A stretch of 48,292 nucleotides of DNA, from contig JAFAEL010000034.1 of NCBI GenBank assembly GCA_023423995.1, forward strand, positions 1-48,292, in the 5' to 3' direction. Under the pieces are notes generated by a model that made no database searches, was not told the origin of the DNA, and was given only the letters and a program-made list of their open reading frames with translations. A program made the translations under genes and the position numbers. This document shows positions 1 to 7,486 of this stretch, piece after piece. The stretch's first letter is position 1. Each line of letters starts with the position of its first letter. The stretch is from Pseudomonadota bacterium. GTDB taxonomy: Bacteria > Pseudomonadota > Alphaproteobacteria > Rhizobiales > Beijerinckiaceae.

Positions 1-147
1 CACGATCTCGATGGACGGCACCGACAGGACCACCTGGACGCCGATCATCTTGCGCAGGCTTGCGGCCGCCCGGCTGACGCCGATGTTGACGAGCTCGGTC
101 AGGGCGTCGATCTCGAGCTCGGAGAGGTCGACGTCCGGCTCGGTCAT
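1..147 (-). CDS. CheC-like chemotaxis protein, N-terminal part
   Basis: The ATG is at 147 on the minus strand and the gene runs off the left edge, so only 49 residues are visible. The segment ELEIDALTELVNIGVSRAAA matches the first conserved helix of CheC/CheX/FliY phosphatases (usual form LDALxEIxNIGxGNAA). Members of that family dephosphorylate CheY-P. Here the Asn that usually follows the second Gly is replaced by Ser-Arg, but the E-x3-N-I-G core of the active-site helix is kept (E17-N21 region). The start overlaps the stop of the preceding receiver gene by 4 bp (ATGA), so the two are translationally coupled. This is the last visible gene of the chemosensory operon. Family assignment is fairly secure; activity cannot be judged from a fragment. 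Confidence 0.7.
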   Translation of the reverse strand, partial: MTEPDVDLSELEIDALTELVNIGVSRAAASLRKMIGVQVVLSVPSIEIV

Positions 148-527
148 GACGCGCGCTTCCTGAGACGAAGCGCCGCGCCTGACAGGAAGCCGCTCAGGCC
201 CTCCTCGGTCAGCGGCTTGGCCACGAAGGCGGCGTTCACGGCGCGCGCCCGGGCGACAACCTCGTCCTGGATGTTCGCCGTGACGACCGCGATCGGGAGC
301 TCCGGATGGCTGCTCCGGAACTCCTGCGCCAGCTGAAGTCCGTCCTGGCCCGGCATGTTGAAATCGATGAGGGCGACGTCGATCGCCTGCCGCGACATGG
401 CAGCCTGGGCGTCGGAGGCATTCCCTGCCTCGACGATCTCCCAGTCCGGCTTGAGCTGGCGAATGATCTTGGCTGCAACGATGCGGGCCAGCCGGCTATC
501 GTCAACGATCAGAACCGTGTGCGCCAT
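144..527 (-). CDS. Single-domain response regulator (CheY-like)
   Basis: A 127-residue stand-alone receiver domain with no output domain. The acidic pocket is D9-D10, the phosphoacceptor is D55 in IDFNMPG, the switch Thr is T83 in VVTAN, and K104-P105 form the conserved KP pair. All catalytic residues are therefore present. It lies 42 bp after the STAS gene and overlaps the CheC-like gene by 4 bp, which suggests that the CheC-like protein acts on this receiver. It is one of two CheY-like proteins in the operon; one may drive output and the other act as phosphate sink. Which is which cannot be told from sequence. Confidence 0.9.
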   Translation of the reverse strand: MAHTVLIVDDSRLARIVAAKIIRQLKPDWEIVEAGNASDAQAAMSRQAIDVALIDFNMPGQDGLQLAQEFRSSHPELPIAVVTANIQDEVVARARAVNAAFVAKPLTEEGLSGFLSGAALRLRKRAS

Positions 528-569
528 ATCCGCTCCGCGCCCAAGCTGCGTCCATGAGCCAGCCGAACC

Positions 570-848
570 CTATGGCCCCATTCGGGCCGGGTTGCCAGGG
601 CCCCCACCGAAACTGCCGAGCAATGGCTCGACCCAGCGCGACACGAACGGATCACGGCACGGACCGTTCGCTTCGGGCCTCGCCGCAAGGAGAACCTGCA
701 CCAGCGCCGTGTGAAGGCGCGTGCAGCCGGACAGATCGACCACCGATGACGGCTCGGCAAGCAGGAGCGAGAGCAACGTCTCCGCCTCCTCGACCGGACA
801 GGCTCCTTCCAGCGAGATACGCCCCGGTCCCGACCGTCGCACCGTCAC
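570..848 (-). CDS. Small STAS-domain protein in chemosensory operon
   Basis: A 92-residue protein starting with GTG at 848, overlapping the cheA stop by 4 bp (GTGA). The stretch VVDLSGCTRLHTALVQVLLA (about 37-56) fits the core of a STAS domain (anti-sigma-factor-antagonist fold; usual form VDLSGVxFxDSSGLxVLL). The usual D-S-x-G phosphorylation loop reads H-T-A-L, so the standard Ser is absent; a Thr sits close by. The C-terminal third (about 65-92) is Gly/Pro-rich and looks unstructured. STAS proteins bind partner switch proteins, often under phosphorylation control. The partner here is unknown, although the neighbouring receivers and CheA are candidates. Fold call moderately sure, function not known. 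Confidence 0.65.
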   Translation of the reverse strand: MTVRRSGPGRISLEGACPVEEAETLLSLLLAEPSSVVDLSGCTRLHTALVQVLLAARPEANGPCRDPFVSRWVEPLLGSFGGGPGNPARMGP

Positions 849-3061
849 TGCAGGATCTCCTCGGGGTCGAGGACCAGGAGAACGCGGCCGTCCCCCAGGA
901 CCGTGGTGCCGAAAACGCCCGGAAGGCCCGCGAACACGCCGCCGAGGGGGCGCACGACCGCCTCCATGCGGCCGATCACGCCATCGACGAGCAGTCCGAC
1001 CGGTTCCCCGCCCGCGCGCACCACGACGAGCTCAAGGTCGCCTCCGCCAGGGGCTTCCCCGCCGGTCCCCATCCGCTCCGGCAACGAGAGAACCGGGATC
1101 GTCCGGTCGCGCCAAGCCACAGCGCGAGCCGATTTCACCGGGATGATCCGGGCCGGAGCGATGCGCTGGAACGCGAGCACGTTCTCCATGGGCAGCCCGA
1201 AGGTCTCGTCGCCGCAGCGGATGGCGAGGAGCGGGGTCATGGCCATCGTCTGCGGCAGGACGAGCCGGACGATGGTCCCGCGTCCCAGCGTGCTCTCCAC
1301 ATCCACGCGACCGCCGAGACGCTGCGCTCCCGCCCGCACCGCGTCCATCCCGACGCCCCGGCCGGACAGGTCCGTGACGGAAGACGCGGTCGAGAAACCG
1401 GGGGCGAAGATCAGGTCGATCGCCTCGCTGTCCGTCATGGCGGCGGCCCGTTCGGAGTCTAGGAGCCCCCGCGAAGCGGCCAGCTGCCGGATCACGGCGG
1501 CATCGATCCCCCGGCCGTCGTCGCTCACCTCCAGGAGGACGCGGTCCCGCAGGGGACGAGCGCTGAGAACGATCCGGCCGCAAGTGGGCTTTCCCGCCTG
1601 AACCCGGAGTTCCGGCGTCTCCAGGCCGTGATCGATGGCGTTGCGGAGAACGTGCAGGAGAAGCTCGAACAGCGCCTCCGCGACGGCCCTGTCCGCCTCC
1701 GCCTCGCCCCCGGAGGTGATGAAGTCGACCTCCTTGCCGAGCTGCGCGGCCGTTTCGCGAACCGGCCGGCCGAAGCGGCGAAAGACGCCGGAGAGCGGCA
1801 CGAGGCGCATGCTCATGACGGCGCGGTGGAGTTCGCCCGTGAGGCGCCCGATGCTCGCCTCGTTTTCCCGGAGCGCCCGGAGCACCGTGTCGGCTCCGGC
1901 GTCCGCCTCGGCCTGCGCAACGACATGTGCGAGCCCGTTGCGCGCGACGGTCAGTTCCGAGACGAGCCCGGCCAGGGTGTCGAGCCGGCCGACATCGACG
2001 CGGAGCGTCCGGGCGATGCCTCCTGGCTCCTGGACGGCCGGTGCTTGCGCGGGCCCCGCATTTTCCGGCTCGGACAACGCCGCGTCGATCGCTGCATCGG
2101 CCCCCATTCCTTCGGCCCGCGCGGCGCGAAGCCGCTTCGCGCGTCCGCTCAGACCCTCGTGTTCGAGAGCATTCGCCACCGCAGCGAGGACCGAATCTTC
2201 CACGCCCTGCCGGAGGGTGCTCGCGTGCGGCGCCGCCAGCACGGCCCGCTGCTCGGCGATCACAGCGGCAGCGAGGGTACCCGGCTGCTTACCTGGTCCG
2301 CGCCCGATGCCGGCCTCGACTTCCACGAGTTCGACCTGGTCGGAGACGAGCCGGAAGATCGCGGCAAGATCCTCGCGGCTGCAGCGGGCGATGATCTCGA
2401 CCGTGAGATTGCACGCGAAGGGGTCCATTTCGGCGAGCCTGCCCCAGGGCTCGACAGGCCGGACGTCGACCGCGACCGGATCCGGTATGCGGCTCACGAG
2501 CCCGAGCGGATCATCGCCGTTCAGGAAGCAGTCCCGCGCCGGCGCGTACTTCGCGGCAACCAGACTTGCGGAGCGGTCGGCGGGCTTACCAAGCGCTGCG
2601 GCATGACGGACGAGGAGCGCTTCCGCCCAATCGGGGAGCCCTTCCCGGGCCGCCGCGTCCGTCGCGTCGCCTCGCCCGGACGTGAGCGGTTCGCGGAGGA
2701 GCCTGGAGAGGGCCGTCCCGGATACCTGCGCATCCGGCGGGAGACCGCCAGTGGCCTCGATCGCGGCGAGCCAGATTTCGACCTGGTCCATCGCCTGGAG
2801 ACAGGCCTCGACCACATCCTCCCATGCCGAGACCTCCCGGGCACGGATGGCGGCGAGGAGATCTTCCGCTGCGTGCATGGCACCTGTCATGGGCGCGAGA
2901 TCGAGAATGGCGGCCGAACCCTTCAGCGTGTGGAAGATGCGGAACAGGTTCTCGATGCGCGCGGCATCCTGCGGATTCCGCTCGAGCGCGAGCAGGTCCT
3001 CGCCGGCGCTCTCCAGGAGCTCACGGGCCTCGGCGAGGAACGGCTCGAGGAGATCCTTCAC
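845..3061 (-). CDS. cheA: Chemotaxis histidine kinase CheA
   Basis: This 738-residue cytoplasmic kinase autophosphorylates and passes phosphate to CheY and CheB. An N-terminal HPt domain (about 1-105) carries H44 in RIFHTLKGSA. A low-complexity middle holds a possible regulator-binding segment (about 210-330). The dimerisation helices follow (about 350-425), then the ATPase domain with N-box HVLRNAIDHG (N474), G1 box DDGRGID (514-520), FAPGFSTAS (552-560) and G2 box GRGVGMD (567-573). A CheW-like domain ends the protein (about 605-735). All kinase motifs are intact. Its start overlaps the stop of the upstream receiver gene by 4 bp. The receiver is encoded separately, so this is not a FrzE-type CheA-CheY fusion. 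Confidence 0.97.
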   Translation of the reverse strand: MKDLLEPFLAEARELLESAGEDLLALERNPQDAARIENLFRIFHTLKGSAAILDLAPMTGAMHAAEDLLAAIRAREVSAWEDVVEACLQAMDQVEIWLAAIEATGGLPPDAQVSGTALSRLLREPLTSGRGDATDAAAREGLPDWAEALLVRHAAALGKPADRSASLVAAKYAPARDCFLNGDDPLGLVSRIPDPVAVDVRPVEPWGRLAEMDPFACNLTVEIIARCSREDLAAIFRLVSDQVELVEVEAGIGRGPGKQPGTLAAAVIAEQRAVLAAPHASTLRQGVEDSVLAAVANALEHEGLSGRAKRLRAARAEGMGADAAIDAALSEPENAGPAQAPAVQEPGGIARTLRVDVGRLDTLAGLVSELTVARNGLAHVVAQAEADAGADTVLRALRENEASIGRLTGELHRAVMSMRLVPLSGVFRRFGRPVRETAAQLGKEVDFITSGGEAEADRAVAEALFELLLHVLRNAIDHGLETPELRVQAGKPTCGRIVLSARPLRDRVLLEVSDDGRGIDAAVIRQLAASRGLLDSERAAAMTDSEAIDLIFAPGFSTASSVTDLSGRGVGMDAVRAGAQRLGGRVDVESTLGRGTIVRLVLPQTMAMTPLLAIRCGDETFGLPMENVLAFQRIAPARIIPVKSARAVAWRDRTIPVLSLPERMGTGGEAPGGGDLELVVVRAGGEPVGLLVDGVIGRMEAVVRPLGGVFAGLPGVFGTTVLGDGRVLLVLDPEEILQ

Positions 3062-3450
3062 GACGGGCGCCCCGCCAGGACCGCGGCATGGGCCACGAGG
3101 TCGTCCTCCGCGACGGGTTTCACGAGGTAGTAGTTCGCACCGGCCTGCCGGGCCGCCTCCCGGTCCTGCATGCCCGCCTCAGTGGAGATCACGAGCACCG
3201 GTACGGCAGCACTGGGAGCAGACCGGGCCCGCAGGTCCGCCAGGAAGGTGAAGCCGTCCATCTTCGGCATGTTCACATCGAGGATGACCAGATCGAATGT
3301 CTCCAGAAGCAGCTTTTCGATCCCTTCGAGCCCGTTGAGGGCTTCTTCCACGGCGAAGCCGCTGCCTTCCAGGGCGGCGCGATAATAGCGCCGGACGAGA
3401 TTGGAATCGTCCACCACCAGGACTTTCCGGGGTCGATCAGCCGTTCCCAT
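3058..3450 (-). CDS. CheY-like response regulator
   Basis: A 130-residue single receiver domain: acidic pocket D14-D15, phosphoacceptor D58 in ILDVNMPKMDG, switch Ser/Thr in VISTEAG and the KP pair in YLVKPV. It is closer to canonical CheY/CheV receivers than the other regulator of this operon. It overlaps cheR by 14 bp upstream and cheA by 4 bp downstream, the usual arrangement for the kinase's cognate regulator. No DNA-binding or FliM-specific signature can be recognised by eye, so the output target is unknown. Confidence 0.92.
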   Translation of the reverse strand: MGTADRPRKVLVVDDSNLVRRYYRAALEGSGFAVEEALNGLEGIEKLLLETFDLVILDVNMPKMDGFTFLADLRARSAPSAAVPVLVISTEAGMQDREAARQAGANYYLVKPVAEDDLVAHAAVLAGRPS

Positions 3451-4294
3451 GGGGTCGAGGCCTCCGATAGACGATCGCGTCGGTATAGCGGCACGGCTCG
3501 AAGAGCGGGGAAATCCGGCTCATCGATTCCGTGTGTCCGAGGCAGACGAACCCACCCGGGTTGAGAGCCTCGTAGATGTTCTCCGCGGCGACGCGCCGGG
3601 ACGCATCGTCGAAATAGATCAGCACGTTTCGGCAGAACACGATGTCGAAGCGGCCCTGGGCGGCCATGGCCCTCGAGTCGATCAGGTTCACGGCCTCGAA
3701 GCGCACCGAGCCGCGCAAGTCCTTGATGATGCGATGGCGCCCTGGGCCATTCGGTTCGAAATAGCGGTCCAGGAACTCGCGCGACACGCGCATCAGGGCG
3801 CGCTCTCCGTAGATGCCGAGGCGGGCAGCATCGAGCGCGCGCGTGTCGATGTCGGACCCCACGATCTCGATGTCGAAGCTGTCGACCCTCGGCCAGTGCT
3901 CGAGCAGCCAGATCGCGATGGAATAGGGCTCCTCGCCGGTCGCGCAGGGATTCGACCAGATCCGGATCGTCGCGCCAGGCGCCTTCCGGAGCGCCACCTC
4001 ATCGAGAAGCGATGCCGTCAGGCAGCGAAGCTGGTCGTCTTCGCGAAAGAAATAGGTCTCGTTGATCGTGAAGGCATTGATGAGATGCTCGACCTCTTCA
4101 GGCCGTGTTCTCAGGAGAGCGAAGTATTCCGCGAACGTGCCGCATCCGGTGCTGCCGAACCGGTCCGCGAGGCGGCGCTCCACAAAGTAGCGCTTCGCCT
4201 CCGTGAAGACGATCCCGGTACGCCGGTAGAAGAACTCGCGGAAGCGCCGAAACTCCTCCTCCGAGATCAGCGGGAGGCCGGGCGGGGCCAACAT
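3437..4294 (-). CDS. cheR: Chemoreceptor methyltransferase CheR
   Basis: This 285-residue S-adenosylmethionine-dependent enzyme methylates glutamates on the receptor's adaptation helices. The N-terminal helical domain covers about 1-75. The SAM-binding domain contains IRIWSNPCATGEEPYSIA, a good match to the family's xCSTGEEPYS loop, then the VGSDID acidic residue that binds SAM ribose, and DIVFCRNVLIYFD near the end of the domain. There are no TPR repeats, unlike FrzF. Six bases separate it from the HEAT-repeat gene, and it overlaps the downstream receiver gene by 14 bp. It pairs with cheB of the same operon for adaptation. Confidence 0.96.
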   Translation of the reverse strand: MLAPPGLPLISEEEFRRFREFFYRRTGIVFTEAKRYFVERRLADRFGSTGCGTFAEYFALLRTRPEEVEHLINAFTINETYFFREDDQLRCLTASLLDEVALRKAPGATIRIWSNPCATGEEPYSIAIWLLEHWPRVDSFDIEIVGSDIDTRALDAARLGIYGERALMRVSREFLDRYFEPNGPGRHRIIKDLRGSVRFEAVNLIDSRAMAAQGRFDIVFCRNVLIYFDDASRRVAAENIYEALNPGGFVCLGHTESMSRISPLFEPCRYTDAIVYRRPRPHGNG

Positions 4295-4300
4295 TGCGGT

Positions 4301-4912
4301 CTACTCGGGGGAGCGGGCGAGCCGCTTCAGCGCGATGTCGACCGCGAAAGGAAGGAAGGGCTCGTTCGCGAAGCGTCGCCGCGCGATCTGCAGCGCATCG
4401 ACGGCGTCCGCTGTCCCGATCTCGGCGAGGACCTCGATCATGGCGGCCGCCACATTCGGGTGCTGCTCGCCCGCGAGCGCGTCGGCGATCAAGGTGCTTC
4501 CCTCTTCGAGCGGCATGCCGCGAGCGAGTTCGGCCGAAAGGAGCCGCACGTCGGGATCGGGATCGGCGAGGAGGTCCGGCATCCTCGGCAGCACCGCCTC
4601 AGGCATGTTCTGCAACGCCTCGATGACGAGCGTACGGAGGGCAGCGTCCTCGGACCGGAGATGTGGGATCAGCACGCCCGCCGCATCGCCGCCGATCCGC
4701 ATCAGGGCCGTGGCGAGCGCCTCCCGGACCCGCGGGTCGGTTTCGACATCCAGGGCTCGGCCGAGCACGCCGATGGCAGCCGGATCCGTCCCAAGGCTCC
4801 GGGCGGCGCTCCAGCGGACCTCCGGATCCGGGTTCGAAAGGGCGGCGCCGGCATCGGCCGGTGCGGCGGGCTTCGGTTCTGCGGTCCCGGAGGGCCGCCG
4901 GACGAGCGGCAT
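4301..4912 (-). CDS. HEAT-repeat protein between cheB and cheR
   Basis: A 203-residue all-helical protein with about five HEAT/PBS-lyase-type repeats from residue 22 to the end. The recurring pattern is (D)PDxxVRxxAxxxLG, for example NPDPEVRWSAARSLG, TDPRVREALATALMRIG and DPDPDVRLLSAELA. Such repeats form curved scaffolds for protein-protein contacts, and no catalytic motif is seen. It sits 1 bp after cheB and 6 bp before cheR, so it is co-expressed with both adaptation enzymes. A role in docking CheR/CheB, CheA or the receptor is an inference from position only. The N-terminal 20 residues are Pro/Ala-rich and probably flexible. Confidence 0.85.
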   Translation of the reverse strand: MPLVRRPSGTAEPKPAAPADAGAALSNPDPEVRWSAARSLGTDPAAIGVLGRALDVETDPRVREALATALMRIGGDAAGVLIPHLRSEDAALRTLVIEALQNMPEAVLPRMPDLLADPDPDVRLLSAELARGMPLEEGSTLIADALAGEQHPNVAAAMIEVLAEIGTADAVDALQIARRRFANEPFLPFAVDIALKRLARSPE

Positions 4913-4913
4913 A

Positions 4914-6014
4914 TCAGGCCACCAGAGCGAGCAGGCGCTGCGGGATCAGGTGGACCGGCTCCACGAAATCGGCTCCCCCGGCTTTGACGAGTTCTCCCGG
5001 CATGCCCCACACCACGGCCGTCTCCTCCGCTTCGGCGATGGTCCGACCGCCACCCTGGTGAAGACGGGTCATCGCCTCGGCGCCGTCCCGTCCCATGCCG
5101 GTCATCAGAACGCCGACGACCCCCGCCGGGTCCATGAACTCGAGCGCGCTCGCCACCATGCGGTCCACGCTCGGATGCCAGAGATAGGCCGGGCTGGCGG
5201 GGGCGGTCAGCACGAAGGGCTCGCCGGCCCGGGAGGAGAGAAGCGCGTCGGCGTCGCCGCGAGCGATGAAGACATGGCCCGGCTCCAGCGGCATCGGCCG
5301 GGTGACTTCGACGACGGAGAGTGCGCAGAGGCCGTCCAGCCGCCGGGCGAGCGCGGCCGTGAAACTCGCGGGCATGTGCTGGGCCACGACCACAGGCAGG
5401 GGAAAATCCGCCGGCAGTTGCGAGAGGAGCGTATCGAGGGCCGGCGGGCCGCCTGTGGAGCACCCGACGAGCACTGCTCCACTGCCTGGCCGTGGCCGAT
5501 GGATCGGCCGGGAGGGTAAGGCCGGAGAGCGTCCAGCCGCTATGCGCGGCGCCGGTGCCCTGCTCTCGAAGGCCCGGACGCGGGCGCGCACGCGCTCGGC
5601 GAGCCGGAGGCTTTTGCGGATCGGCGTCTCGGCCGCGAGGCGGACCTTCTGGACAATGACGGGCGCAATGCGGTCGATCTCCAGCGAGATCGCGCCCGAC
5701 GGCTTCGGGACGAAATCGACCGCGCCCAGGTCGAGCGCCCGCAAGGTGGCGTCCGCACCCTGGGCCGTGAGGGACGAGACCATCACGACAGGGCAGGGGC
5801 GCTCCGCCATGATGCGGTCGAGGCAGGTCAGGCCGTCCATCTCGGGCATGTGGACATCGAGCGTCACGACATCCGGCTCGACCTTGGGCAGGAGCTCGAG
5901 GGCCTCCCTGCCATTCCGGGCGAAGGACACGCTGAAATCCGGCTCGGAGGCGAAGATCCCGCCGAGCAGCTTTCGGACGAGCGCGGAATCGTCGACGACG
6001 AGGAGCTTGATCAC
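4914..6014 (-). CDS. cheB: Protein-glutamate methylesterase CheB
   Basis: This 366-residue two-domain enzyme removes methyl groups from receptor glutamates when phosphorylated by CheA. The receiver domain (about 1-120) has D8-D9, phosphoacceptor D53 in TLDVHMPEMDG and the KP pair in FVPKPSG. A linker of about 50 residues leads to the esterase domain (about 178-366). The catalytic triad is visible: S186 in GCSTGGPPALD, H213 in AQHMPASFT and D310 in GMGRDGAEAM. The gene overlaps the triple-CheW gene by 4 bp (ATGA). Nothing is missing compared with the family. Confidence 0.97.
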   Translation of the reverse strand: MIKLLVVDDSALVRKLLGGIFASEPDFSVSFARNGREALELLPKVEPDVVTLDVHMPEMDGLTCLDRIMAERPCPVVMVSSLTAQGADATLRALDLGAVDFVPKPSGAISLEIDRIAPVIVQKVRLAAETPIRKSLRLAERVRARVRAFESRAPAPRIAAGRSPALPSRPIHRPRPGSGAVLVGCSTGGPPALDTLLSQLPADFPLPVVVAQHMPASFTAALARRLDGLCALSVVEVTRPMPLEPGHVFIARGDADALLSSRAGEPFVLTAPASPAYLWHPSVDRMVASALEFMDPAGVVGVLMTGMGRDGAEAMTRLHQGGGRTIAEAEETAVVWGMPGELVKAGGADFVEPVHLIPQRLLALVA

Positions 6015-7486
6015 GCGGCGGGACGCGCCTTGTCGCGGCCCAGCGCGGCAAGGAGGCGTCTCTCGGTCGTGTCCAGCAGCGCCTTGGGGTCCAGCAGCAG
6101 GACCAGGGTATCGTCCTCCAGGGAGGCGACGCGAGGCACGATCCGCGCCTGATCCTCGTCCATCGCGGGCGCCGCCAGGATGGCCGAAGCCGGGAGGCGC
6201 CGCACGTCCGTGACCCGGTCGACGATGAACCCGGCGCGCGTGCCCTCGAACGAGAGGACGATGATCCGCCGGCCCGGCATCTCCTCGGCGGGCTCGAGGT
6301 CGAAGCGCCTGCGCTGGTCAATGACGGGCAAGGCCGTCCCGCGCAGGTTCATGACGCCTTCCACGAAGGCAGGAGCCTTGGGCAGGCGCGTCAGGGCCTC
6401 CGGGACCCGGACCACCTCCTCGACGGCCTCGACCGGGAGGCCGAACAGGTCCTCCGCGACCCGGAACAGCACGAATTGTCCGCCGTCCATCGTCTCCGCC
6501 GCGACTTCCGCCGCAGCCCTCTGCTCTCCCGCATCGCTCGCGATCCGACGCATGACGGCCTCGTTGAACAGCCCTTCGGTGGCGAGAACGGAGATCAGGC
6601 GCCTGCCGCCATCGAGCCGGCAGATGGCCTGGATCTCGGCGCCGTCTCCCCGCAGCAATGCCGGCACGCGGTCCACGGCATGCTCCTCGATCCTGAGGAT
6701 CGCGCTCATGCGGTCGACCACGAGGCCGGCTCGCGTGCCGCCGATACGGGCGACCACGATCTTTGATTCCGGGCCCGGCTTCCTGGGCTCGACCCCGAGG
6801 AGGCGAGCGGTCGATACGACCGCGAGGAGCCCTTGGCGGACTGGGACCACCCCCACGACATGATCATCGGAGCGCGGCACGATCGCGAGATCCGCCGGCA
6901 GGGCGATGACCTCCTCCACGCGCTCCAGCGGCAGGCCGTAATCCTGGCCGGAGACCTCGAAGGTGACGAGCCCGACCCGGTTCGCGGCGGGTGCGCTCGC
7001 GGCCTTGTCCTCGGCCGCCGGCGGCGGGACCCGTCCCGACCGACGGCGAAAGCCCGGGAACAGCTCGGCAAGCAGCCGGTCGAGCGCCACGACATGGGCG
7101 GCGGCTCCGTTCTCCAGGCGGACCAGGCCCTCCGAATAGCTGTCCCGGCGGTCCGGCGCGGCCTTGTCGCTCCCGCCCCCGGACGCGAAGCCGAGCACGC
7201 TCTCCGCGAGAAGGCCCATCGGCGTCCCCGCCTCGACGACGAGCAGGCGCGCAGCCCCCGTCGTGGAGGCGGGCCTGCCTCCGCCCGCGATATCGACGAC
7301 CGGCAGCACGGAGCCGCGGCAATTGGCGAGCCCGAGAAGCGCTGGGGGCGCCTGCGGCACGCGCTGGAGCTTCGGGACGCGCAGGATCTCGCGGATACGA
7401 CCTGCGGGTAGGGCGAGCGACCGGCCGCCCACCGAGAAGACGAGGAAGCGCTCGCCCTGTCCGGCGTCTCCGGCCCGGTCAGCCAT
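6011..7486 (-). CDS. Triple CheW-domain adaptor protein
   Basis: This 491-residue protein is built from three CheW-like domains in a row, about 12-142, 171-307 and 336-473. Each starts with a V/L-x-F-x-V-x-G/E-x(3)-L/Y-G/A-L-P pattern and ends in a Val-rich strand. Domain 3 is closest to standard CheW, with [19 protein letters not shown] and GFIVDRV; domain 1 ([17 protein letters not shown]) and domain 2 ([19 protein letters not shown]) are more divergent. Single-domain CheW couples receptors to CheA, so three linked copies could bridge several receptor tips or kinase units. It is the only CheW in the operon. It overlaps the receptor gene by 8 bp and cheB by 4 bp. Confidence 0.92.
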   Translation of the reverse strand: MADRAGDAGQGERFLVFSVGGRSLALPAGRIREILRVPKLQRVPQAPPALLGLANCRGSVLPVVDIAGGGRPASTTGAARLLVVEAGTPMGLLAESVLGFASGGGSDKAAPDRRDSYSEGLVRLENGAAAHVVALDRLLAELFPGFRRRSGRVPPPAAEDKAASAPAANRVGLVTFEVSGQDYGLPLERVEEVIALPADLAIVPRSDDHVVGVVPVRQGLLAVVSTARLLGVEPRKPGPESKIVVARIGGTRAGLVVDRMSAILRIEEHAVDRVPALLRGDGAEIQAICRLDGGRRLISVLATEGLFNEAVMRRIASDAGEQRAAAEVAAETMDGGQFVLFRVAEDLFGLPVEAVEEVVRVPEALTRLPKAPAFVEGVMNLRGTALPVIDQRRRFDLEPAEEMPGRRIIVLSFEGTRAGFIVDRVTDVRRLPASAILAAPAMDEDQARIVPRVASLEDDTLVLLLDPKALLDTTERRLLAALGRDKARPAA

